From contig JADFQR010000045.1 of NCBI GenBank assembly GCA_022561735.1, forward strand, positions 1-8,129: a DNA stretch of 8,129 bases, in the 5' to 3' direction. Within the stretch, counting starts at the first letter, position 1; the number at the start of each line of letters is the position of its first letter. This document shows positions 1 to 5,568 of this stretch, in pieces. This DNA is from Chloroflexota bacterium. Lineage in GTDB: Bacteria; Chloroflexota; Dehalococcoidia; UBA1151. The notes below the pieces were generated by a model. It searched no databases. It saw only the letters and a program-made list of their open reading frames with translations, and was not told where the DNA came from. A program made the position numbers and the translations under genes.

Positions 1-416
1 AGGGCATCTTCCGTCTTGGCGGCATCAAACTCGTCCGTGAAGTCCAGAAGCGAATCCTCGACCTCAGCGAGAATCGTGAGAATGTCCGGGTGGTCCAGTT
101 CCGGCTCTATGCCGATGTACCAGTCCCGGACCTTGTCCGGGTCATCCAGGACGTGGATGAAGATCCCCTGGCGCGCCGGGTAGATCAGGTTCTTTGACTC
201 AAGTTTTCCGGCGTCCCGGGTCAACTTGGCCATGTACTGCGGAATGCCGATATCGCCAACGGGGAGGAGGTTCAGGTACTCAAGCAGGTGGGGATGCTCG
301 CGCGAAGCCTCCTGGAGGTCAGGCGGCAGGCTTTTGAAGAACGGGGAAGAGAAAGGGTCCTTAGAGGCCTCTTCTTCAACGATCTTCGGCTGGAACGGGT
401 ACGCGATATGGGTCAA
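1..416 (-). CDS. arlI: Archaellum motor ATPase ArlI (FlaI), N-terminal part, runs off left edge
   Basis: ArlI is the hexameric PilT/VirB11-type ATPase that powers archaellum assembly and rotation at the inner face of the membrane. Only 138 N-terminal residues are visible, and the Walker motifs lie outside the window. Identity rests on the family's N-terminal domain: a segment with HPHLLEYLNLLPVGDIGIP (about residues 43-61), then the Y-M-A-K-L-T-R-D stretch, NLIYPARQGIFIHVLDDP (about 78-95), and RDWYIGIEPELD. These closely resemble archaeal ArlI N-termini as I remember them. The start must be TTG at 416: a TAG stands directly before it in frame and the first internal ATG is about 65 codons further on. 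An AGGG lies about 7 nt upstream. The arlH stop is only 13 nt upstream, so the two are probably translated from one message. A general type IV pilus ATPase is less likely because this N-domain is ArlI-like and arlH is next door. Confidence 0.92.
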   Translation of the reverse strand, partial: MTHIAYPFQPKIVEEEASKDPFSSPFFKSLPPDLQEASREHPHLLEYLNLLPVGDIGIPQYMAKLTRDAGKLESKNLIYPARQGIFIHVLDDPDKVRDWYIGIEPELDHPDILTILAEVEDSLLDFTDEFDAAKTEDA

Positions 417-429
417 CTATTTGCCCTGC

Positions 430-1194
430 CTAAGCTGATGCCTTGGAGATCGGGATTATCCGCATGCCGAGGTTCGGCTCGACGTCGAAGGTGATGATGT
501 TTCCCGTGGTCTTGGATGCGCCGCGGATCTTTGACACCTCCATGATCTTGACGAGCTTGTCTCCAACCTCCTCCACGCGAAGAGACAGGTGTGCATCACA
601 CATGGACCGGAGGCGGGCCAGGGTTGAGTTGTCAAATGCGTACGAGTTCGAGATGTTCATGATGGTTTTGCCGTAGTCAGAACAGATCTCACGGCATTCC
701 TCGAAATACGCGACCGCCTCGTCCGAGACGCCGTGCGATACGAATGTGGTCAGCGAGTCGACGACCATCATGTCGGCGCCGGTGTCTTTCCTCATGGAAT
801 TGATGAGGCGAGTCAGCACCTCTGCCGCGCTCAGGCCGGATCGCCCGGAGCTGACCTCGACGATGCGCAACCGCCCGAGGAGCACGAAATCCAGGACGTC
901 AAGCGCGAGCGACGCCATCTGGCGAATAAAGCTCTTGACGGTGTTCTCGGTCGTGTAGAGGACGACGGAGGCGCCATCATGGAGCGACCCCCAGATCATC
1001 TGTTGTGCGACAACGGATTTGCCGGAGTCAGACTGTCCCTCAATAAGTGTCAACGAGCCCGCGGGGATACCCCCTCCGAGCTTTTTATCGATCTCCGAGC
1101 TGCCGGTGGAAATCACCTTCAGCCGGGATCCGACTCCGTTCATCACCATTTTTGGTTCGCCCTTACTTGAAGCGCTCGCGCCCGGCGGATTCAC
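430..1194 (-). CDS. arlH: Archaellum ATPase-like regulator ArlH (FlaH), RecA/KaiC fold
   Basis: ArlH is a cytoplasmic RecA/KaiC-like nucleotide-binding protein that docks on ArlI inside the adaptor ring and is needed for motor assembly. The 254-residue product has a KaiC-style lead-in (STGSSEIDKKLGGGIPAGS, about 29-47), Walker A GQSDSGKS at 53-60 (K59, S60), a TTEN strand at 81-84 with E83 in the usual acidic position, and Walker B MMVVD ending at D146. The C-terminus, FDVEPNLGMRIIPISKA, is typical of ArlH. Length is normal for the family (about 230-250). The start is uncertain. GTG at 1194 is the only start between the upstream arlF-like stop, which is in the same frame, and the ATGs at 1149 and 1143. 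It has no clear SD, whereas ATG 1149 has AAGGG at a wide spacing; the first 15 residues (Ser/Pro/Gly-rich) may therefore not be translated. Confidence 0.95.
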   Translation of the reverse strand: MNPPGASASSKGEPKMVMNGVGSRLKVISTGSSEIDKKLGGGIPAGSLTLIEGQSDSGKSVVAQQMIWGSLHDGASVVLYTTENTVKSFIRQMASLALDVLDFVLLGRLRIVEVSSGRSGLSAAEVLTRLINSMRKDTGADMMVVDSLTTFVSHGVSDEAVAYFEECREICSDYGKTIMNISNSYAFDNSTLARLRSMCDAHLSLRVEEVGDKLVKIMEVSKIRGASKTTGNIITFDVEPNLGMRIIPISKASA

Positions 1195-1251
1195 CGGCGC
1201 ATCAGCCGTTTCAGTTCCGGTTTCCGGGTCTTTCCCGGTTGGAAAATCGCC

Positions 1252-1788
1252 CTAGTTAGAGAAGTTGGTTGAGAGGGTCACACCGTTCTGAACGGAGACC
1301 GTTATCAGGTTGTCTGTATCGGTCCCGATGGCCGGCGTGACCTTCGCCGTGATCACGATCTCTTCCCCGAAATCGATGATCCCCGTGTTGAACACCTCGG
1401 CGTCGTTCAGCGATGCGTCCAGGTAGATCCCGCCACTCGTCCACTCTCCGTTCGCCGGGGTCGCCGACTCGGTATATGTCAGCCGTTGCAATTGGAGTCC
1501 TAGATTCCCTGCCGTTTCGTGGTAACTGATGAGTACGTCCCACTCATCCAGGGCTCGTAGCGGCGTTTGTCCGGTGTTGGCGATTGTGTAGTTGATAGTG
1601 GTTCCAGCGTCTTGCACGGTGACCCCCCTGGAGGCCAGCTCTGTGCGGGCTATCTGGCCGGTCCGTGCGCGCATGACCCTGGTAGACGCCGCAAGCGTGT
1701 CCTGTGGTCCTAGTGAACTGCGGGTGAAGGCCTGTACGACAGTGAGGATCACCGCCACCATGATGAGAGAGACGAGCAGATTGGCCAC
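1252..1788 (-). CDS. Second ArlF/ArlG-type archaellum stator-like protein
   Basis: This 178-residue protein has an uncleaved-looking N-terminal hydrophobic helix (about residues 3-22, NLLVSLIMVAVILTVVQAF) followed by a beta-rich extracytoplasmic domain (about 50-178) with repeated Thr/Val strands such as INYTIANTG and EEIVITAKVTP. That layout matches ArlF and ArlG, which sit outside the membrane and, in archaea, link the motor to the S-layer. It is clearly a paralogue of the gene just upstream (1855-2385): both share a xxWxVxIxY strand, a tyrosine near the middle, a GxW(T)xxGxYxDA turn and a final TS.F(F/S) strand. The start is GTG, 12 nt after a GAGAGG. The aligned start of the paralogue would fall about 4 codons upstream, where there is no standard initiator. 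It is 66 nt from its upstream neighbour and 57 nt from the GTG start of arlH. Archaeal operons usually carry one ArlF and one ArlG, so the extra copy is notable. Which copy is the functional ArlF cannot be told. Confidence 0.82.
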   Translation of the reverse strand: MANLLVSLIMVAVILTVVQAFTRSSLGPQDTLAASTRVMRARTGQIARTELASRGVTVQDAGTTINYTIANTGQTPLRALDEWDVLISYHETAGNLGLQLQRLTYTESATPANGEWTSGGIYLDASLNDAEVFNTGIIDFGEEIVITAKVTPAIGTDTDNLITVSVQNGVTLSTNFSN

Positions 1789-1854
1789 TGCGTTTAAGCG
1801 CCTCTCTGACCGTCGGCGTCCACGCAGCGGCGGACTGCGCCTTTCCGATTGCGC

Positions 1855-2385
1855 TCAAGCATCGAAGAACACCGATGTCGGAATACCGTCTTCGGGAGTC
1901 ACCACCGCCCAGCCACGGGTGCCGGCAAGAGTGCCATCGCCAAGCCGCACCCGAACCACCAGGTATTCCTGTGGGTTGACCACGGATGGTTCGATAAGCT
2001 CCGCAACGCTGCGTCCGGCGTCCATGTAAAGGCCTTCAACCGTCCACGTGCCGTCCACCAGCGTCTCCGCGTACGGCAGAAAGCGGAAAACGGTGTCCCC
2101 GGCCCCGTTGGTGTAGTTGATGTTCACGGTCCAGTCCTTGAACTGGGAGTAGGACAACGCGCCTTCGTTCAGGATGGTGATGTCCACGTTGGTGGCGCCG
2201 GCATCATCCGTGGCAACCGCGCCGATCACGGTGAGCGAGCCGAGCGCCGCCTCCGCCGCAGCCCTCTGGATAGCGGACTGCGTTTCCGCAGCGCCGCTCG
2301 TGAGCTTCAGGACGCTCGTGAGCACGGCGAAAATTACGGAAAGCATCAGGGCGAACGAGAGAACTGACGTTACGGCGTTGGCCAA
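1855..2385 (-). CDS. arlF: ArlF-type archaellum stator protein (first copy)
   Basis: This 176-residue protein has a single N-terminal membrane helix (about 5-28, VTSVLSFALMLSVIFAVLTSV) and then a beta-sandwich-like extracytoplasmic domain containing VDITILNEG, a DWTVNINYTNG strand and a VEGLYMDAG turn. By position between arlG and arlH, and by architecture, it is ArlF-like: in archaea ArlF binds the S-layer and, with ArlG, anchors the static side of the motor. It begins with TTG at 2385, supported by AGGGAGG five nt upstream, one of the best ribosome sites in the operon. It is paralogous to the following gene (1252-1788) over the whole length. The assignment ArlF rather than ArlG is by elimination, because the gene before it carries the clearer ArlG features. 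Confidence 0.82.
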   Translation of the reverse strand: MANAVTSVLSFALMLSVIFAVLTSVLKLTSGAAETQSAIQRAAAEAALGSLTVIGAVATDDAGATNVDITILNEGALSYSQFKDWTVNINYTNGAGDTVFRFLPYAETLVDGTWTVEGLYMDAGRSVAELIEPSVVNPQEYLVVRVRLGDGTLAGTRGWAVVTPEDGIPTSVFFDA

Positions 2386-2427
2386 CTGGTCCTCCCTTCC
2401 TGAACTTTCCGGATAGCCGCGTTACTT

Positions 2428-2443
2428 CCGGACTCCGGTCCGG
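2428..2443 (-). other. Small intercistronic hairpin between arlG and arlF
   Basis: CCGGAC at 2428-2433 and GTCCGG at 2438-2443 form a perfect 6-bp stem with a 4-nt loop in the 70-nt gap. No U-run follows on the minus-strand transcript, so it is not a terminator. An mRNA stability or processing role is possible, or it may be chance in GC-rich DNA. Confidence 0.35.
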
Positions 2444-2455
2444 GTGAGTGACAAA

Positions 2456-2968
2456 CTAGATGCTGAAGAATTTTTCCGCCGCCACGCCGTTGGACGTGAT
2501 GACCTTGACGAAGTAGTTACCGGCCGGCTTGATGCACGACGGGCAGCCGTCGTCAAAGGTGACCGTGACTTTGATGGTTGTTGATGTTGACCACTCGGTC
2601 GCGTTCTCGACGATGAAGTCCCAGCGCGGGTACGTTCCGCCGGCGTCGGTAGAGTGGGGGATCCTGGCGATATCGCCGGGCTGCCCGAAGAACACATCGG
2701 TCTCGCTGATGAGATCTACCGTGCGATCTCCCACGTTCTTGACCCAGATAAAGAAATCGAACCTGGAGTTGGAGTTGGTATCGACCCAGCTCGGGCTGGA
2801 GGTCGCGGTCAGTTCTCCGACGGCGTGGATCACGGAAATATCCGTCTTGATCCGCTCATCGACGGTGTTGCTGGCCGTGGTGACGGCGTTCGTGCTGCGT
2901 GAAACCGCGGGCAAAATCGCGTTCATGATGGCGATCGCCGAGATCACTCCGGCGATCGTCAGCAGCAT
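2456..2968 (-). CDS. arlG: ArlG (FlaG) archaellum stator protein
   Basis: ArlG forms filaments on the outside of the membrane and pairs with ArlF as the stator. The 170-residue product has an N-terminal membrane helix (about 1-24, LLTIAGVISAIAIMNAILPAV) and a beta domain with FFIWVKNVGDRTVDLISETDVFFG (about residues 72-95), resembling the KNiG...dvf(f/i)g pattern of archaeal ArlG. Just before that strand, D63-x-N65-x-N67-x-x-x-D71 looks like a calcium-binding loop, and C142-P-S-C145 forms a CxxC. ATG 2968 is the only standard start after the upstream stop. However, the seven preceding codons read IDKAITT, which fits the usual charged lead before this helix, and an ATA at 2989 sits 7 nt after a GGAG. 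The true start may be 2989 or may involve a frameshift. The gene lies 70 nt before arlF and about 140-160 nt after the adaptor gene. Confidence 0.85.
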   Translation of the reverse strand: MLLTIAGVISAIAIMNAILPAVSRSTNAVTTASNTVDERIKTDISVIHAVGELTATSSPSWVDTNSNSRFDFFIWVKNVGDRTVDLISETDVFFGQPGDIARIPHSTDAGGTYPRWDFIVENATEWSTSTTIKVTVTFDDGCPSCIKPAGNYFVKVITSNGVAAEKFFSI

Positions 2969-3040
2969 TGTTGTGATCGCCTTATCTATCGGATTGCTCC
3001 ATGGGACCCGGCAGCCCGGAGAGGGCCAGGCGGGAAGATA

Positions 3041-3087
3041 CGACCGGACCGGCCACCGCCGTTTGACGGCTCAGGCCGGTCCGGTCG
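3041..3087 (-). terminator. Strong intercistronic hairpin between adaptor gene and arlG (attenuator or processing site)
   Basis: CGACCGGACCGGCC at 3041-3054 is perfectly complementary to 3074-3087, a 14-bp stem. Inside it a second stem pairs 3058-3062 with 3066-3070 around a 3-nt loop. On the minus-strand transcript it lies 41 nt after the adaptor stop (3129) and is followed by a weakly U-rich UAUCUUCCC. It could be a partial terminator that keeps archaellin and adaptor transcripts above those of the motor genes, or a stabilising 3' end after RNA cleavage. The weak U-tract argues against full termination, and the next genes need read-through unless they have their own promoter. Confidence 0.55.
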
Positions 3088-3128
3088 TGTTTATGCAATT
3101 TCAGCGACGCCATCCCAGTGTGGACGGG

Positions 3129-4334
3129 CTAGTGCCGGGCAAGTGATCCAAGGCCTGCGAGCGGGTCACCAGGGTCATCGAACAGCATTGCCAGGAGACG
3201 GCTGTTGGACGTTTCCTTGGTGTCCAGCACAGCCTCCATCTGGATCATCATCGCCACGAGTTCACGCAGCGGGACACGCTCATCCTGGTCTTCGTGGGTC
3301 AGCGCGCAGAGGCGCTGAATCATCTCCTTGGTCGGCTCAGAGATCCGTCCGGTCATCTGCCAGACGTCCAGCAAAGCGTCCACGCGCCGTTGTCCAAGGC
3401 GCTGAACAGCCTGATCAACCCACCGGACTACTCCGACAAGTGTGACAAGGTCCATCTCGGCGAGAGCCGGGTCCACGGCCGGAGAGACGGGAGGCCCGGT
3501 CTCGGGCGCGGCCACCGCTTCCACCGGCGCCTGTAAGGCATCCGGAGGAGCGCTCGCAGGCGGGTCGTCAGGTAATGGGGCCGGTTCCGTGTAGTCGTAA
3601 TCATCGCCAGACGCCTGGGAATAGACGTCTTGATCCTGGCGGGGAGCCTGGCTCCGTGGGGGGCGTGGGGCCTGTGCGGGAGAAGTGCCCGAGTCGTCAT
3701 AAGGCGCGTCCACAAATCCCGGCCCCGCGGACATCTGTTCTGAGCTATCGAAAGGCGCGTCCTCCATGCCGGCGTCGAACCCACCGCCCACATCGTCGCC
3801 GGGCGTATCGTCGAACCCGGTGTCCATGCCTGCGCCGGGATCCAACCCGGGCATTTCGCCCATCCCTGCATCACCGCCCACCTCCAGCCCTGCCACAGGG
3901 TCCGGTCCGGCGTCTCCGCCCATGTCCAGGCCGGGCATTGCGCCCGGTCCGGCGTCTCCGCCCATGTCCAGGCCGGGCATTGCGCCCGGTCCGGCGTCTC
4001 CGCCCATGTCCAGGCCGGGCATTGCGCCCAGTCCAGCGTCTCCGCCCATGTCCAGGCCGGGCATTGCGCCCAGTCCGGCGTCTCCGCCGAGATTCGGCAG
4101 CGGCGCAGCCCCGGTTTGCGTGGGGGGAAGCGGCGCCGTGGAACTCACTTCCGTGGTCGTCTCGGATTCGGTCGTGTTCTGCGCCGGACGATCTCCCTGC
4201 GGAATACTGGTACCGGATTCCACCAGGTCCAGGACGTGTTCCCTGACGTCCAGCAGAGTTTGCTGAACCTGGTTCTTCAGGAGGCTCAATTCCTCCTCAG
4301 CTACCCTGACCCGTGCTTCTACGTCATCTGCCAC
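3129..4334 (-). CDS. arlD: ArlC/ArlD-E fusion: archaellum adaptor-ring protein with Gly/Asp repeats
   Basis: In Euryarchaeota ArlC, D and E form the cytoplasmic ring that links the motor to the chemotaxis adaptor CheF. This 401-residue protein has three parts. Residues 1-40 are a heptad-like helix (MADDVEARVRVAEEELSLLK...) as in ArlC. Residues about 41-285 are low-complexity, acidic and Pro/Gly-rich, with six 14-residue units at 83-166. Residues about 293-343 are an ArlD/E domain: LVTLVGVVRWVDQAVQRLGQ, then LLDVWQMTGRISEPTKEMI, matching the archaeal pattern of an RW/LEYL helix followed by Y/W...G.IS. A further helical tail (350-401) follows. The start is GTG at 4334 with GAGGG about 6 nt upstream. 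The first 37 residues are duplicated as a separate micro-gene just upstream (4494-4637). The fused arrangement resembles haloarchaeal ArlCE. The exact D versus E label is arbitrary, and any CheF-like partner would lie outside the window. Confidence 0.88.
   Translation of the reverse strand: MADDVEARVRVAEEELSLLKNQVQQTLLDVREHVLDLVESGTSIPQGDRPAQNTTESETTTEVSSTAPLPPTQTGAAPLPNLGGDAGLGAMPGLDMGGDAGLGAMPGLDMGGDAGPGAMPGLDMGGDAGPGAMPGLDMGGDAGPDPVAGLEVGGDAGMGEMPGLDPGAGMDTGFDDTPGDDVGGGFDAGMEDAPFDSSEQMSAGPGFVDAPYDDSGTSPAQAPRPPRSQAPRQDQDVYSQASGDDYDYTEPAPLPDDPPASAPPDALQAPVEAVAAPETGPPVSPAVDPALAEMDLVTLVGVVRWVDQAVQRLGQRRVDALLDVWQMTGRISEPTKEMIQRLCALTHEDQDERVPLRELVAMMIQMEAVLDTKETSNSRLLAMLFDDPGDPLAGLGSLARH
3837..4088 (-). 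repeat. Six 42-bp in-frame tandem repeats coding GGDAGxGxMPGLDx
   Basis: Six consecutive 14-residue units (residues 83, 97, 111, 125, 139 and 153 onward) lie in the linker of the adaptor protein. The first four (3921-4088) are nearly identical at the DNA level with an exact 42-bp period; the fifth (PDPVAGLEV) and sixth (MGEMPGLDP) have diverged. The unit is Gly/Asp-rich and suggests a flexible acidic spacer between the coiled coil and the ArlD/E domain. Near-identity of four copies points to recent slippage or unequal recombination, so copy number may differ between strains. Confidence 0.93.
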
Positions 4335-4416
4335 GGTACCCTCGTTTTATTGATTCCGGCCCGGCACCTTCCGGCCCCCATGCCGCAAGATGATGAACCG
4401 CCTTATTTCAGAAACA

Positions 4417-4450
4417 CCGGGACCGAACGGCCTCACGCCGTTGGTCTCGG
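4417..4450 (-). terminator. Hairpin downstream of the ArlC-like micro-gene, weak terminator candidate
   Basis: The arms 4417-4431 and 4437-4450 pair through 13 bp with one mismatch and one bulged base around a 5-nt loop. On the minus-strand transcript it is followed by UGUUUCUGAAAU, a modest U-rich tail. It lies in the 159-nt gap between the micro-ORF and the adaptor gene, so it may end part of the archaellin transcripts. Its short U-tract leaves processing or stabilisation equally possible. Confidence 0.5.
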
Positions 4451-4454
4451 AACT

Positions 4455-4483
4455 GTCCCGATCACCTCAAGGCAGATCGGGAC
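4455..4483 (-). other. Second perfect hairpin in the same gap
   Basis: GTCCCGATC at 4455-4463 and GATCGGGAC at 4475-4483 form a perfect 9-bp stem with an 11-nt loop. It begins about 10 nt after the micro-ORF stop and is separated by only 4 nt from the next hairpin (4417-4450), making a tandem pair. No U-run follows. It may protect or define the 3' end of the short archaellin plus ArlC-like message. Confidence 0.5.
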
Positions 4484-4493
4484 GGTGGACTCG

Positions 4494-4637
4494 TCAGGAC
4501 CCGTCTGCCGGCTTGAACGGGTTGGTGAGATCAAGAATGTGTTCGCGTATGTCCAGAAGGCTCTGCTGGATCTGGTTCTTCACGAGCACGAGCTCTTCCT
4601 CGAGCACTCGAACCCTTGCTTCAGTGTCGTCTGCCAA
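4494..4637 (-). CDS. ArlC-like 47-residue coiled-coil micro-protein
   Basis: A short gene with a TTG start (4637) preceded by GGAGAGG at 5-nt spacing and ended by TGA at 4494-4496. The product begins MADDTEARVRVLEEELVLVK and continues as one amphipathic helix to about residue 37, ending in TNPFKPADGS. Over 37 residues it is identical at 29 positions to the N-terminus of the downstream adaptor protein; the differences are mostly conservative (I/V, S/T, V/L). The conservation of protein sequence, start position and ribosome site argues for a real gene rather than a chance ORF. It lies 57 nt after the archaellin stop. By position and sequence it is equivalent to a minimal ArlC. I infer that it co-assembles with the helix of the adaptor in the cytoplasmic ring, or regulates it. 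A degrading duplicate that lost its ArlD/E part is the alternative. Confidence 0.78.
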   Translation of the reverse strand: MADDTEARVRVLEEELVLVKNQIQQSLLDIREHILDLTNPFKPADGS

Positions 4638-4664
4638 TTGGACCTCTCCGTACCTGTGGGGGTG

Positions 4665-4695
4665 ATCGCGGGCTTACGTTTTAAGCGCCCGCGAT
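4665..4695 (-). other. Hairpin immediately after the archaellin stop codon
   Basis: ATCGCGGGC at 4665-4673 pairs perfectly with GCCCGCGAT at 4687-4695, a 9-bp stem overlapping the end of the archaellin TAA. The 13-nt loop contains a U/A-rich stretch. There is no following U-run on the minus-strand transcript. A position directly after the gene for the most abundant product suggests a 3' stabilising or RNase-processing structure. Confidence 0.55.
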
Positions 4696-5381
4696 TACCT
4701 CATGTCCAGGATCGGCGTCAGCTCATCGGGCACAATCCTGGATATGCGCAGCACGTCCCCCGACTGCGTTTCGACTTCGATGGTGAATTCGTCTCCTGAC
4801 ACAAGCGGCCCGGGGCCGTTTCCACGGGGGGCAACAGCGCCGGGAGCGTCTATTGCGAGAAGATTGTCCCGGTCCAGGAGCCAGACCGAGAACTGGGCTT
4901 TTTCGTCCAGTTCCAGGATCATGTCGCCGTCAGAGAATCCCAGGAAATTGATGGTCCACGGCATGTCTTCAACGATCACGTCACCCACCCGGTACCGGAC
5001 CGAAACACCGGAAATAACATCTACCGAGTCCGGGTCAATGCCGATCCCGTCCGCGCCGTAGTTCCCCGTCAGGTCTACGGGGTCCGCATCGGGCGCGCCA
5101 GCTATAACAAAGCTAACCTTGTAAAGAGTGGTCTCCCCGTCCGGGAGCGCGCCGGTGAATCCGACGACCCCGCCGCGCGCCTCCAGGCCGCTTGTGGCCT
5201 CTTCCAGGTCCGCATATACAGTGCCATCACCTCCACCAACACCTGCCGCGTAAAGCGTCGCGGCCAAGGTGGCGATGACTACGGCCCCGGCAGCGATCAC
5301 GATCGCTGACTCGGTACCCGTTATCCCTCGTTGGAGGAACATGTGACGGCGCCTGAAAAGGCGGCCGAGGGGTCCAATCAT
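4695..5381 (-). CDS. arlB: Archaellin (archaellum filament protein) with class III signal peptide
   Basis: Archaellins are exported, cut by a prepilin-type peptidase, and packed through their N-terminal helix into the rotating filament. The 228-residue precursor has a basic lead and a class III signal: cleavage is predicted after G19 in QRG|ITGTES, leaving a mature ITGTESAIVIAAGAVVIATL helix (about 20-47) with Glu at +5. RG|ITG followed by E and an Ala/Val/Ile helix is typical of archaellins. The rest (about 50-228) is beta-rich, Gly/Asp-heavy and fits the outer domain. Length is in the usual range for short archaellins. ATG 5381 has GGGAG about 7 nt upstream. ATG at residue 14 would give a 6-residue signal (MFLQRG), also acceptable. 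It is the first gene of the leftward operon and the only archaellin seen. No prepilin peptidase is in the window. Confidence 0.92.
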   Translation of the reverse strand: MIGPLGRLFRRRHMFLQRGITGTESAIVIAAGAVVIATLAATLYAAGVGGGDGTVYADLEEATSGLEARGGVVGFTGALPDGETTLYKVSFVIAGAPDADPVDLTGNYGADGIGIDPDSVDVISGVSVRYRVGDVIVEDMPWTINFLGFSDGDMILELDEKAQFSVWLLDRDNLLAIDAPGAVAPRGNGPGPLVSGDEFTIEVETQSGDVLRISRIVPDELTPILDMR

Positions 5382-5568
5382 CCTGTAACTCCCGGATAGC
5401 CGTAATCGCCCCGCCCCTCTCCGTATATCGCGCTCGCGAAATGGACCGGGGATGGCTCCGACTACTCATCACACGGTATGGGCGGCAGTCTCGCTCGGAC
5501 ACCGGGAGCGCTCCAATACTCAACATCGTGATATCCGCAGTCCTCTTACCGACGCTCTGCCTCCCAAT

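Noticed and set aside
3837..4088. CRISPR-like periodic repeats
   Set aside because: The 42-bp units are contiguous with no variable spacers, keep the reading frame and code a 14-residue motif.
3575..4246. Arg/Pro-rich plus-strand ORF with repeats
   Set aside because: Its repeats are the antisense reading of the adaptor's 42-bp repeats, and no recognisable domain is present.
4116..4799. Long plus-strand ORF of 227 residues
   Set aside because: It runs antisense across the adaptor start, the micro-gene and the archaellin end. It has no family features, while the minus-strand genes there have clear domains and ribosome sites.
1..5381. Ordinary type IV pilus or type II secretion cluster
   Set aside because: ArlH, the ArlD/E domain and ArlG-type proteins are specific to archaella, and no PilM/N/O, secretin or minor pilins appear.
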